Part shown: positions 11,365 to 21,646 of the stretch, one piece after another
Numbering within the stretch: position 1 is the first letter of the stretch
Layout of the letters: each line of letters starts with the position of its first letter
Assembly: GCF_003672135.1 (NCBI RefSeq)
Contig: NC_039518.1
Span: forward strand, 6,388,136 to 6,452,135
From: Ooceraea biroi
Taxonomy: Eukaryota; Arthropoda; Insecta; Hymenoptera; Formicidae
Reading direction: 5' to 3'
DNA length: 64,000 nucleotides
Position numbers and translations under genes: made by a program
Notes under the pieces: model-generated
The model's database searches: none
Seen by the model: only the letters and a program-made list of their open reading frames with translations
What the model was told of the DNA's origin: nothing

Positions 11365-12620
11365 CAGGGTGTCCCGGGTTTTAACCGACAAACTGCGGGA
11401 GCATATCCTACTAGTGGAAATAAGAAAAAATTCTTATATCGAGTTTGCTTAGAAATGCTTTATTACAAAGTTATAAACCAATATTGAAAAGAAATATGAG
11501 ATAAGTAGCAACGGAACATAGTGCAGAATTTCGAAGGTCGAAGATGTTCACTATGTCGAAACGATTCAGTATGATTGTTACTTTCGCAACAGTGGCCGTT
11601 AGATTTCAATCGTCGTGTCAACTAGCAATTACTATCAGAATGCCAAAAGTGTTTTCAAACGAGGAATACACCGATGTTCATTTCGTGTACGGATTCTGTG
11701 ACGGAAATGCACGAGCTGCCGTACGAGAGTGTCAACGTAGATTTCCTAACAGGAGAGTACCAGATAGTTCTGTGTTTAGTAATACCCATTTGCAATTACG
11801 TAATTTGGGTTCATTTCGACCTATGAATGAACATGATGATGTTCGTTCAGCTCTAAGCACCGACGACGCTCGGAAAGAATCTTAAATCTTTTTGATAGTA
11901 CTCCTACACAAAGTGTTCGACGTGCTTCAGCTCAACTGCAGATATCGCGAAACACTATTTGGAGAACATTGCGTGCTGATGACAGATTCGCATATCGTTA
12001 CACACCTGTACAAGAATGACTTCCAATCGATCATCAGAAACGAGTCGAATTTTGTAACTGGTATGTCAATGCAATAGAAAGGGACAATCTTTTCTCATCA
12101 ATGATATTATGGACAGATGAAGCGACCTGTACAAGACGAGGCATATTCAATTCTCATAATAGCCATGTATGGGCTCATAATAATCCACGTACTACCAGAC
12201 GAAGAAACTTTCAACACGAATTTCGATGTAATGTTTCGACGGGTATGCTTCATGACCGGCTTATTGGTCCGTTCTTTTTACCTGACCGATTGAACGGAGA
12301 ATCTTTTCGAAGATTCCTGTCAAACGATTTACCAATTTTGATGGAAAATGTGCCACTGCAGTTTCGCCAAAACAGCTGGGTACAGTTAGACGGTTGTCCA
12401 TCGCACTATGCTAGACAAGTTAGAAGCTGGTTAGACGAACATTACGCTCATAGGTGGATTGGTCGAGGAGGACCGGTTTTCTGGCCTCCAAGATCGCCCG
12501 ATTTAACGCCTCTTGATTTTTATTTATGGGCAACTTTAAAAAATAAAGTTCACAGTACAGAAGTAATCTCGCTTGAAGATTAAAGCAACGAATTACTAAT
12601 TCAGTTACTGAGATGCAACA
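11365..12620 (+). mobile_element. DD41D-type IS630-Tc1-mariner element, copy A (3' truncated)
   Basis: The left end CAGGGTGTCCCGGG is preceded by TA (11363-11364), and the copy is nearly identical to the complete copy at 12866-14405. It matches that copy up to GAGATGCAACA at 12620, then switches to a family-1 mariner 3' end. The missing part is about 300 bp, including the whole right terminal inverted repeat. It cannot transpose as a normal element. Confidence 0.9.
11640..12620 (+). pseudogene. DD41D transposase pseudogene, copy A
   Basis: The likely start is ATG 11640 ([18 protein letters not shown]), matching the HTH region that databases call DUF4817 (NEEY..., [13 protein letters not shown]). 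After about 70 residues there is a frameshift, and the frame continues as [31 protein letters not shown]. An in-frame TGA follows at about 12018. The catalytic part then reads MILWTDEATCTRR (first D), VQLDGCPSHYARQ (second D) and WPPRSPDLTPLDFYLW (third D). I count 41 residues between the second and third aspartates, which defines the DD41D group (rosa-like elements are in it). A further 1-bp deletion at the SLED-taa position ends the frame early. All three lesions are shared with copy B. Confidence 0.82.
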
Positions 12621-12847
12621 CGCTTTAGAGGATACACACTTTCATAATTTCGAAGAAGTGCAAAAATTCGTCGACGAATGGATCAACTGAAAAGAAGAGT
12701 CATTTTATCGTCATCTCTTGCCAGAAAGATGGGAAAAAGTTATAGAAAACGAAGGAAAATATTTTGATTAAGGTATTCATTCATTATCATATTTAAATAC
12801 ATGCGTTTTTGAGCAAAAACAACCCTCAAAACTAAATCACACCCCTA
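12612..12847 (+). mobile_element. Family 1 mariner 3' end fragment fused to copy A
   Basis: Starting with GATGCAACACGCTTTAGAGG, this is the last ~236 bp of a family-1 mariner, through the LLPERWEKV-type segment, a GATTAA stop and the right TIR, ending CACACCCCTA. The last TIR base and the TA are not preserved (CTAGTA instead of CTAATA). The first nine bases GATGCAACA (12612-12620) also belong to the DD41D element, so the junction has a 9-nt overlap. Confidence 0.88.
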
Positions 12848-12865
12848 GTATTATATTTTGATATA

Positions 12866-14405
12866 CAGGGTGTCCCGGGTTTTAACCGACAAACTGCGGG
12901 AGCATATCCTACTAGTGGAAATAAGAAAAAATTCTTATATCGAGTTTGCTTAGAAACGCTTTATTACAAAGTTATAAACCAATATTGAAAAGAAATATGA
13001 GATAAGTAGCAACGGAACATAGTGCAGAATTTCGAAGGTCGAAGATGTTCACTATGTCGAAACGATTCAGTATGATTGTTACTTTCGCAACAGTGGCCGT
13101 TAGATTTCAATCGTCGTGTCAACTAGCAATTACTATCAGAATGCCAAGAGTGTTTTCAAATGAGGAATACACCGATGTTCATTTCGTGTACGGATTCTGT
13201 GACGGAAATGCACGAGCTGCCGTACGAGAGTGTCAACGTAGATTTCCTAACAGGAGAGTACCAGATAGTTCTGTGTTTAGTAATACCCATTTGCAATTAC
13301 GTAATTTGGGTTCATTTCGACCTATGAATGAACATGATGATGTTCGTTCAGCTCTAAGCACCGACGACGCTCGGAAAGAATCTTAAATCTTTTTGATAGT
13401 ACTCCTACACAAAGTGTTCGACGTGCTTCAGCTCAACTGCAGATATCGCGAAACACTATTTGGAGAACATTGCGTGCTGATGACAGATTCGCATATCGTT
13501 ACACACCTGTACAAGAATGACTTCCAATCGATCATCAGAAACGAGTCGAATTTTGTAACTGGTATGTCAATGCAATAGAAAGGGACAATCTTTTCTCATC
13601 AATGATATTATGGACAGATGAAGCGACCTGTACAAGACGAAGCATATTCAATTCTCATAATAGCCATGTATGGGCTCATAATAATCCACGTACTACCAGA
13701 CGAAGAAACTTTCAACACGAATTTCGATGTAATGTTTCGACGGGTATGCTTCATGACCGGCTTATTGGTCCGTTCTTTTTACCTGACCGATTGAACGGAG
13801 AATCTTTTCGAAGATTCCTGTCAAACGATTTACCAATTTTGATGGAAAATGTGCCACTGCAGTTTCGCCAAAACAGCTGGATACAGTTAGACGGTTGTCC
13901 ATCGCACTATGCTAGACAAGTTAGAAGCTGGTTAGACGAACATTACGCTCATAGGTGGATTGGTCGAGGAGGACCGGTTTTCTGGCCTCCAAGATCGCCC
14001 GATTTAACGCCTCTTGATTTTTATTTATGGGCAACTTTAAAAAATAAAGTTCACAGTACAGAAGTAATCTCGCTTGAAGATTAAAGCAACGAATTACTAA
14101 TTCAGTTACTGAGATGCAACAAAATTTTCAGGAATGTCGTACCGTAACAAATTCTGTACTACGTCGATGTCTAGCTTGTATCGACGTGCAAGGACAACAT
14201 TTTGAAATGCGTCACTAAATCATTGCGTACATAATTTTTATTTTTGCGAAAAAATCCGTTGTTACTTATCTCATATTTCTTTTCAATATTGGTTCATAAC
14301 TTTGTAATAACGCATTTCTAAGCAAACTCGATATAAGAATTTTTTCTTATTTCCACTAGTAGAATATGCTCCCGCAGTTTGTCGGTTGAAACCCGGGACA
14401 CCCTG
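12866..14405 (+). mobile_element. DD41D-type IS630-Tc1-mariner element, copy B (complete)
   Basis: A complete 1,540-bp element with long terminal inverted repeats of about 150 bp (12866-13015 and 14257-14405). Ends are CAGGGTGTCCCGGG and its complement, with TA on both sides (12864-12865, 14406-14407). It is almost identical to copy A just upstream, in direct orientation. It carries the same reading-frame lesions, so any mobility would need transposase supplied elsewhere. Confidence 0.92.
13141..14218 (+). pseudogene. DD41D transposase pseudogene, copy B
   Basis: The start is ATG 13141 ([13 protein letters not shown]). Domain order is: DUF4817-like N-terminal HTH, a second HTH-like region (ASAQLQISRNTIWRTL), the RVEFCNWYVNAIERD segment, then the catalytic domain with WTDEATC, QLDGCPSHYARQ and SPDLTPLDFYLW. 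Three lesions match copy A: a frameshift after about residue 70, an in-frame TGA in VQE-stop-LPID, and a 1-bp loss that turns GATTTAAAG into GATTAAAG. Past that lesion the C terminus continues as LKQRITNSVTEMQQNFQECR and stops at 14216-14218. The two copies differ by very few bases, so one is a recent duplicate of the other or both are recent copies of one defective master. Confidence 0.85.
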
Positions 14406-14407
14406 TA

Positions 14408-16187
14408 TATCGGCGCAAAAGGGTATTAACATTCTTCGGAAAGGCGCGCCTTTCGAACTTTATTCGCGTTTTTAAAATCCGCGAGTTTTCAAGATACGCG
14501 CAACGTATGCGTATCTAGTTACGAAGCAAGTAAGAATATTTCTGTTTAATGAGGGGATGTTTGCAAATTGCTCTCTCCGCCGCAGAAAAAGACAGAGAGA
14601 TACTTGAGGCAAAAATTGTGCACAGGCCGAGCGCGGTGCGCTCCGCTTTACATCGTGCACCACGGGATCGTTGCCGATGATACGTTAACGCGATAACGCG
14701 ATAGACGTCGCCTGTTTACTTATGATTATACCGCAATTATTGGATTTATCGACTACCGTTTCGAAGCTCCTGATTTATTTCAACATTAATCACGTTAATG
14801 ATGCGCCGGCTAGGCAGCCTTCGACCCCTTCCCTCCTCCGCCCACCCTCTCTCCACGCCTTCCACGAGCCACCCACCGTCCTCCCGCACCCCGTGCCACT
14901 GTTGCGACTCGTAGCGCCCGGCAAACAGGAAATGAGCATTTCGATCAAGATCGATCGTCACAATTACCGATGATTGCCAGCGCCGAAGTTCCTCGGCGGG
15001 GCGTCAGCGACTCGGATTCGCTTAACTTCGCTAATGAGCCGGGCAACCTTAACCCACTCTTTGCCTCGACGTCGGCAGCTTACGTCTCTTTCGATTTATA
15101 TTAATCCCTCCGATTGTGTACGAGTGGAGCGCGGCGATCGAAAAAGAGAGGAATAAAAAGATCTTTTTTCCTGACTGCGGCTATATTAAAACTTGCTGCC
15201 AGTGTTCCATGTTTTCCGCAGTTGCTATTTTGTTTGATGCAAAACTTTTGCGATATCTCCATTCTAAACTATAATAAATTAAATAGCGTCCAAATATACG
15301 TATCTATAAGCGTCGCGCACTCGCCACGCGCCCGAAAAAAGATCGAGGAAATTCGCGACATTTGTGAAAATAAATAGCCTCAATCTGTCTTACGTCAGTC
15401 TTACGTCGATTAAACGGGGTAATTGCGTTTCAACGGTCTCGCGCGATAAATGCAAGGGTGCTGCGGTATTTCTGTATTTTTCAGGCATTTCTGATCCCCG
15501 CTCGTTTCCCATCAGCAGCGCTGTCATATTTACAACTAGACGGATATTTATACACGCGTTATCGATTACATCTTGCATAACAAAGTGTCCCGAGTCCGAG
15601 CCGCACGTTTCTTTTTTAACGCTTTAATCCGATTAGCATAGCGGTATCGCAATTGGCCATGGCCCTTATTATCGCCGTAAACGAACCCCCTCCGAATTGC
15701 GCGTTACGATCGATAAAACAATTAATTAATTTGCCGTTAGGAATATCGAAATTTATTTATCGTTGCTTGATCGCTATGTTTAGTTACGACGGATAGAAAC
15801 GGGAACTGCGAGGGAAGGAGCGAGAGAGGCAGGGAAAGGGCATGAGAGAGACAGAGAGAGGTGGGACACGGGAGCGCGGGACGACGGGGCGGAAATCGGT
15901 GGGAGGGCCACCAGGATGATGTTACATCATCAATCAGCTGGCAAACATCAACTCAACGCTCGCACCCCGCCGGTATGTCCCGACCTGCACCCAAATATAT
16001 GCCCCGATGATATCGTTGCGGCATTGCTACATCATGTCCGGCTGTAATTAATTATCTAATTCTTAATCGTTAACGTTAATCATCGGCTATCGCGCGGCAA
16101 CGACCCCGGCAGATCGTTATTTCGGATTTAGAAATTCTCGCCTGCGGTCGCGCCCTTTTTTCCCCAGCGAAAAAACAGTGGAGTGAA
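14408..16187. other. Gene-free interval
   Basis: There is no recognisable gene. A GA-rich tract lies at about 15805-15870. The plus-strand copy of the diverged repeat (15148-15485) lies inside. A TAATTA-rich stretch around 16045-16085 resembles homeodomain-type sites but cannot be supported further. Confidence 0.5.
15148..15485 (+). repeat. Diverged ~340-bp dispersed repeat, copy on plus strand
   Basis: Homologous to 10535-10885 in inverted orientation, with collinear shared blocks (see that entry). In the readable part most differences fall at third codon positions (TAT/TAC, AAG/AAA, CGA/CGG, GTT/GTC). That is compatible with an old coding sequence, but it is only about 50 codons long. Confidence 0.65.
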
Positions 16188-16393
16188 TATTGGGTCATTA
16201 AGTATGAAACTTTACAAATGTAAAAGCGCCATCTTTAACATTTGTTATCTCAAATTTGTTATCTCAAATTTGGCGCCAGACGTCACTATCAGGTTAGGTT
16301 AGTGTGATAGATGTATGTTCGCTCTTCAAATGTCATATTTATTTGTTCAAATATCTTCATTGGTTTTATTGGTCGATTCTTTTTTATAGAACT

Positions 16394-17412
16394 ATGGAAA
16401 AGTCCAAAATTCGTGGGATTTATGAATATGAGTTCCGCCGTGGAACCACGGTGTCGGAGACAGCTCGTAATATCAACGCTGTATTTGGTGAAGGTTCAAC
16501 TACTAAAGCAACGGTGGGCGATTGGTTCAAAAACTTCAGAGATGAGATTTCAGCCTCGCTAATGAGCCACGTGGAAGACCAAAGACGAAGGTGGATAATG
16601 ATCACTTGAGAGCCGTAGTAGAGTCCGATCCATCTCAAAGTACACGTGAATTGGCATCGATATTCAATGTTTCCATACCCACCATATTGGTTCATTTAGC
16701 TGCAATTGGTAAGATAAAGAAGTTGGACAAATGGGTCCCGCACGAATTGACCGATGCGCAGCAGGCGCAACGTCTAGAGGCTTCCCTTTCTTTGCTTTCC
16801 CGTCACAAAAATGAATCTTTTTTTAATCGAATTGTGACCTGCGATGAAAAGTGGATACTCTACGACAATCGTAAACGCTCACATCAGTGGCTGAACGCTG
16901 ATGAACCACCGAGACATCACGCGAAACCCAACATTACACAGAAGAAGCTTATGGTGACTGTTTGGTGGTCCAGGTCAGGTGTTATCTACTACAACTTTAT
17001 GAAACCTGGTACATCGATAACGGCTGAAGTATATTGCAAGCAACTGGACGAAATGATGCAACAACTTGCTATTAAACAACCGAAATTGGTCAATCGGTCA
17101 ATGCCAATCCTGTTGCATGATAATGCTCGACCGCACACTGCACGACTGACCGTGGCAAAGCTACAGGAGTTGGAATTGGAAACTCTCCGTCATCCACCAT
17201 ATTCACCAGATCTATCACCTACCGACTATCACTTCTTCCGGAATTTGGACAACTTGTTGGTGGGGAAATTGTTCAATTCTCAACAGGCAGTCGAAACAGC
17301 CTTCCGCGACTTCATCGATTCCCGTACTCCTGGCTTCTATAGTAGAGGCATAGGCCAACTACCACTAAAATGGCAGAAGTATGTAGATAACATGGGCGCA
17401 TACTTCGATTGA
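16394..17412 (+). pseudogene. Cecropia-type transposase, unit 1 (one frameshift)
   Basis: A full-length gene (start MEKSKIRGIYEYEF, ATG 16394) spoiled by a single-base deletion near 16542: GATGAGATT stands where the intact copies have GATGGAGATT. The frame resumes and is open from 16591 to 17412 (273 codons). That stretch holds the second HTH (STRELASIFNVSIPTILVH), WVPHELT, TCDEKW, HDNARPH and SPDLSPTDYHFF. The D34D triad is complete. AATAAA lies just after the TGA stop. Compare the intact copy at 53534-54553. Confidence 0.92.
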
Positions 17413-17479
17413 AAATAAATCATGTCCATGTGCCAAAAAATGCAAAAGTTTATGTTCTATTTGTAAAGTTTCATACTTA

Positions 17480-18474
17480 ATGACCCAATATGAATATGAG
17501 TTCCGCCGTGGAACCACAGGGTCGGAGACAGCTCGTAATATCAACGCTGTATTTGGTGAAGGTTCAACTACTAAAGCAACGGTGGGCGATTGGTTCAAAA
17601 ACTTCAGAGATGGAGATTTCAGCCTCGCTAATGAGCCACGTGGAAGACCAAAGACGAAGGTGGATAATGATCACTTGAGAGCCGTAGTAAAGTCCGATCC
17701 ATCTCAAAGTACACGTGAATTGGCATCGATATTCAATGTTTCCATACCCACCATATTGGTTCATTTAGCTGCAATTGGTAAGATAAAGAAGTTGGACAAA
17801 TGGGTCCCGCACGAATTGACCGATGCGCAGCAGGCGCAACGTCTAGAGGCTTCCCTTTCTTTGCTTTCCCGTCACAAAAATGAATCTTTTTTTAATCGAA
17901 TTGTCACCTGCGATGAAAAGTGGATACTCTACGACAATCGTAAACGCTCACATCAGTGGTTGATGAACCACCGAGACATCACGCGAAACCCAACATTACA
18001 CAGAAGAAGCTTATGGTGACTGTTTGGTGGTCCAGGTCAGGTGTTATCTACTACAACTTTATGAAACCTGGTACATCGATAACGGCTGAAGTATATTGCA
18101 AGCAACTGGACGAAATGATGCAACAACTTGCTATTAAACAACCGAAATTGGTCAATCGGTCAATGCCAATCCTGTTGCATGATAATGCTCGACCGCACAC
18201 TGCACGACTGACCGTGGCAAAGCTACGGGAGTTAGAATTGGAAACTCTCCGTCATCCACCATATTCACCAGATCTATCACCTACCGACTATCACTTCTTC
18301 CGAAATTTGGACAGCTTCTTGGTGGGAAAATTCTTCAATTCTCAACAGGCAGTCGAAACAGCCTTCCGCGACTTCATCGATTCCCGTACTCCTGGCTTCT
18401 ATAGTAGAGGCATAGGCCAACTACCACTAAAATGGCAGAAGTGTGTAGATAACATGGGCGCATACTTCGATTGA
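17480..18474 (+). pseudogene. Cecropia-type transposase, unit 2 (truncated, 7-bp deletion)
   Basis: The frame starts at an ATG supplied by the preceding TIR (ATG ACC CAA, 17480) and reads directly into the transposase at YEYEFRRGTT. It lacks the native first residues. A 7-bp deletion near 17958 (CAGTGGTTGATGAACC versus CAGTGGCTGAACGCTGATG) breaks it after HQWL. The downstream half, open from 17956, contains HDNARPH and SPTDYHFF. Confidence 0.88.
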
Positions 18475-18541
18475 AAATAAATCATGTCCATGTGCCAAAA
18501 AATGCAAAAGTTTATGTTCTATTTGTAAAGTTTCATACTTA

Positions 18542-19543
18542 ATGACCCAATATGAATATGAGTTCCGCCGTGGAACCACAGGGTCGGAGACAGCTCGTAA
18601 TATCAACGCTGTATTTGGTGAAGGTTCAACTACTAAAGCAACGGTGGGCGATTGGTTCAAAAACTTCAGAGATGGAGATTTCAGCCTCGCTAATGAGCCA
18701 CGTGGAAGACCAAAGACGAAGGTGGATAATGATCACTTGAGAGCCGTAGTAGAGTCCGATCCATCTCAAAGTACACGTGAATTGGCATCGATATTCAATG
18801 TTTCCATACCCATCATATTGGTTCATTTAGCTGCAATTGGTAAGATAAAGAAGTTGGACAAATGGGTCCCGCACGAATTGACCGATGCGCAGCAGGCGCA
18901 ACGTCTAGAGGCTTCCCTTTCTTTGCTTTCCCGTCACAAAAATGAATCTTTTTTTAATCGAATTGTGACCTGCGATGAAAAGTGGATACTCTACGACAAT
19001 CGTAAACGCTCACATCAGTGGCTGAACGCTGATGAACCACCGAGACATCACGCGAAACCCAACATTACACAGAAGAAGCTTATGGTGACTGTTTGGTGGT
19101 CCAGGTCAGGTGTTATCTACTACAACTTTATGAAACCTGGTACATCGATAACGGCTGAAGTATATTGCAAGCAACTGGACGAAATGATGCAACAACTTGC
19201 TATTAAACAACCGAAATTGGTCAATCGGTCAATGCCAATCCTGTTGCATGATAATGCTCGACCGCACACTGCACGACTGACCGTGGCAAAGCTACAGGAG
19301 TTGGAATTGGAAACTCTCCGTCATCCACCATATTCACCAGATCTATCACCTACCGACTATCACTTCTTCCGGAATTTGGACAGCTTCTTGGTGGGAAAAT
19401 TCTTCAATTCTCAACAGGCAGTCGAATCAGCCTTCCGCGACCTCATCGATTCCCGTACTCCTGGCTTCTATAGTAGAGGCATAGGCCAACTACCACTAAA
19501 ATGGCAGAAGTGTGTAGATAACATGGGCGCATACTTCGATTGA
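18542..19543 (+). CDS. Chimeric cecropia-type mariner transposase, unit 3 (333 aa, intact frame)
   Basis: An uninterrupted 333-residue frame. The first three residues (MTQ) come from the outward-reading 3' TIR of the preceding unit (ATG ACC CAA). The frame then joins the transposase at YEYEF, replacing the native first nine residues (MEKSKIRGI). The rest is complete: first HTH (residues ~10-45), GRPKTKVDND hinge, second HTH (~75-98), WVPHELT, and the D34D triad at D145, D237 and D272 (TCDEKW, HDNARPH, SPTDYHFF). AATAAA overlaps the region just after the stop. Mariner transposases cut and join DNA at TIRs and insert at TA. Whether this altered N terminus still binds TIRs is unknown, and there is no evidence that the unit has a promoter. 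Confidence 0.75.
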   Translation: MTQYEYEFRRGTTGSETARNINAVFGEGSTTKATVGDWFKNFRDGDFSLANEPRGRPKTKVDNDHLRAVVESDPSQSTRELASIFNVSIPIILVHLAAIGKIKKLDKWVPHELTDAQQAQRLEASLSLLSRHKNESFFNRIVTCDEKWILYDNRKRSHQWLNADEPPRHHAKPNITQKKLMVTVWWSRSGVIYYNFMKPGTSITAEVYCKQLDEMMQQLAIKQPKLVNRSMPILLHDNARPHTARLTVAKLQELELETLRHPPYSPDLSPTDYHFFRNLDSFLVGKFFNSQQAVESAFRDLIDSRTPGFYSRGIGQLPLKWQKCVDNMGAYFD

Positions 19544-19621
19544 AAATAAATCATGTCCATGTGCCAAAAAATGCAAAAGTTTATGTTCTATTTGTAAAGT
19601 TTCATACTTAATGACCCAATA

Positions 19622-21644
19622 CTTTCGTAAGCGCGTCTGGCGAAAAGTCGCAACCCCGACAACGGTATTGCGGACTTAACGGTACGACAGTATTTTAAAG
19701 ACAGCCAACTGCGATCCGATCGGCTGCGGTTCCACAATTATTTATGTATCTCGAGCTATACAAATGATCGAAGATAAAACGAGAAGTTTTCGACTACTAC
19801 CCGTCATCCGTTTTCAGCCCTGAAAGGGTATTATCGGCCGCGGGAGGCGAGGGGGGGGGAGGTAGGAGCCTCCACCTACGATAATCTACCCCCGCGGCCC
19901 CCATAATGCGCATCCCTCCGGCCGCAATAATGATGATTTATTTCAGAGCTAAAAATTGCGCGAACGCCGAGGTATGAGTAATGTTCCGATGTGGCCCCAC
20001 CCTCCTGTGCGGGCCAGCCAGCTTTTTTATCCGCGCAAACGTTATGAATTCCATTGACCCGTTCGGTGGTAGGGGCTCGGCGTCGAGGGCTGGTCCTCTA
20101 GATAATGGTGGATCCCTATTTATTTATCGGGGCATACGCGAGCAGACACGACTGATCGTCTTCCATTCATCCAAGTGCCTTTTGATTCCGCAGACGGCGG
20201 ACTTTGTTCCGTGAATATCGCGAGGACCGTCGCGAGGATCGACCGTCGTGAAAGCGCACTCGTGGCCTCTCGCGCTCGCGGAGAGGAGTGCATAGGGGAG
20301 AAAAAGAGAGAGAGAGAGAGAGAATAATGCACGCGCAAATATATCGCGGGTCGGCGGGAGTGAATCTTTTCTTGCGTGGTTCGCGGCATCGGCATCGCGT
20401 TTGTTTCCGGCGATAATTATTATCGGCCGGCGACAATGAGGGGCTCGGTGAAGGGACGGCCGGGCAAGCACACAAAACTGCACCGCGAGCGTTCCCTTCG
20501 GCGAAAACAATCGCGCGTTCGTGCGTCGACTTTGCCGCGTCGCAATAAAAGGGGGTATCGCCGGCGGGACGAGGATCGACGATGCGGCGCGACGCGGGCC
20601 GGCGGGGCTCGGTGAGGCCGACGACGCGGCAAACAGCATCGAGATGCACAAAAATCGGTCCTTTCAGCTTAAAATTACGGTTGTCGCGTGGATGGCGGGA
20701 TAGCTGAAAGGGGGCGGGTGCGGCCAGGGTGGAAGAGGATGAGGGCGGTAAACGAGAGGAGGCCCGCTGGGCAAGAGAGAACGAGAGGGATCGCGGGAAT
20801 GGGTGGATGGGGTGGGTGGATGGGCAGGAAGGGGTTCGCGCGGCGCGGGGGGGAGGGTGGTGTGTGTCCCGGAAAAAAATCCATACAATCCGATCGGGAC
20901 AATGTATTCGTGTGAATTCGCGCGATTGTCTGGGTGTTCGCGTGTGTTCGGACATTGATACGGAAGCCAGATCTGAGCGTGCACTGATAAATGTGAAAAA
21001 ATCCCCCATTTTTAAACCAGCGACGCCCGCCGGCGCGTGATGCTGGTGCGCGAACGTGTGTCGGCCGAAGAATCAGCCCTCACCGACCACCCCCGTCGGC
21101 CGGCCGTCTCGCTCGCACCCTTCCTTGCGCTTCGCGTTTCTCCACCCGCTCTCTCTTTTCCTCTCGTTCCGATCCGCTCCCGTCTGTCTCCGTCGCACGT
21201 TCCTGTTCGTTCTCCCATGCCAACCCCCCTCTCGACGAGCGGTATTGTCGAAACAACGGGAGCGGCTTTGTCCTTTGGTCCCCGCTGTAAAACCTGGACG
21301 TATTTTAAATTCGCGGCATTTTATCGCATTCGCTATTTATCGACGGGCTGCACGTCCAAAGGACGTCGCTCTATCTCGCCCGTTTTATCGCGTTCTCCCA
21401 CGGATTTCTCTCTCCGGACGGACGGGGATGAAATGTCCGCGGTATCTAAGCGGTGTCACGCCGCCGATCGTCGACGTCGCGCGGGGAAACGTGCCATGTG
21501 CGCCTCGCGACTTGCAGTCGCTGCTCGCGGAACCTTGTCACGGCAATCGCGCCGCGGCGATGTCGAACGATTTCTCGATCATTCGACGCTTCGCCACCTT
21601 CTCCCATCTCACATGGAATGCGATGCAGCGACACTCTTAATTTG
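19622..21644. other. Gene-free GC-rich interval
   Basis: The sequence is CpG-rich, with a (GA)n tract at about 20301-20322, G-runs near 19847-19860 and purine-rich stretches around 20700-20870. Large open frames exist on both strands (for example 20167-21009 minus and 21037-21687 plus). They overlap, are rich in R, P and S, and have no domain signature, so I read them as GC-driven chance frames. Confidence 0.55.
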
Positions 21645-21646
21645 TA

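Larger units (their letters stand above)
16190..19619 (+). mobile_element. Mariner family 2 (cecropia-like) composite I, three units
   Basis: The outer ends are TTGGGTCATTAAGTATGAAA and its complement (about 30 bp perfect), flanked by TA at 16188-16189 and 19620-19621. Inside are one unit with both ends (16190-17488) and two 5'-truncated units (17489-18550 and 18551-19619). Each truncated unit starts at the TA that lies 231 bp inside the element (16421-16422 in the first unit), directly abutting the CCCAA terminus of the previous unit. The protein belongs to the cecropia group, which includes the human Hsmar1/SETMAR lineage (TCDEKWILYDNR, KWVPHELT, QKCVDNMGAYFD). Confidence 0.93.

Noticed and set aside
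20167..21009. 280-codon minus-strand open frame in GC-rich DNA
   Set aside because: Overlaps several other long frames on both strands, is rich in R, P and S with homopolymer runs, and shows no domain or plausible start context. GC-rich sequence with few stop codons explains it.
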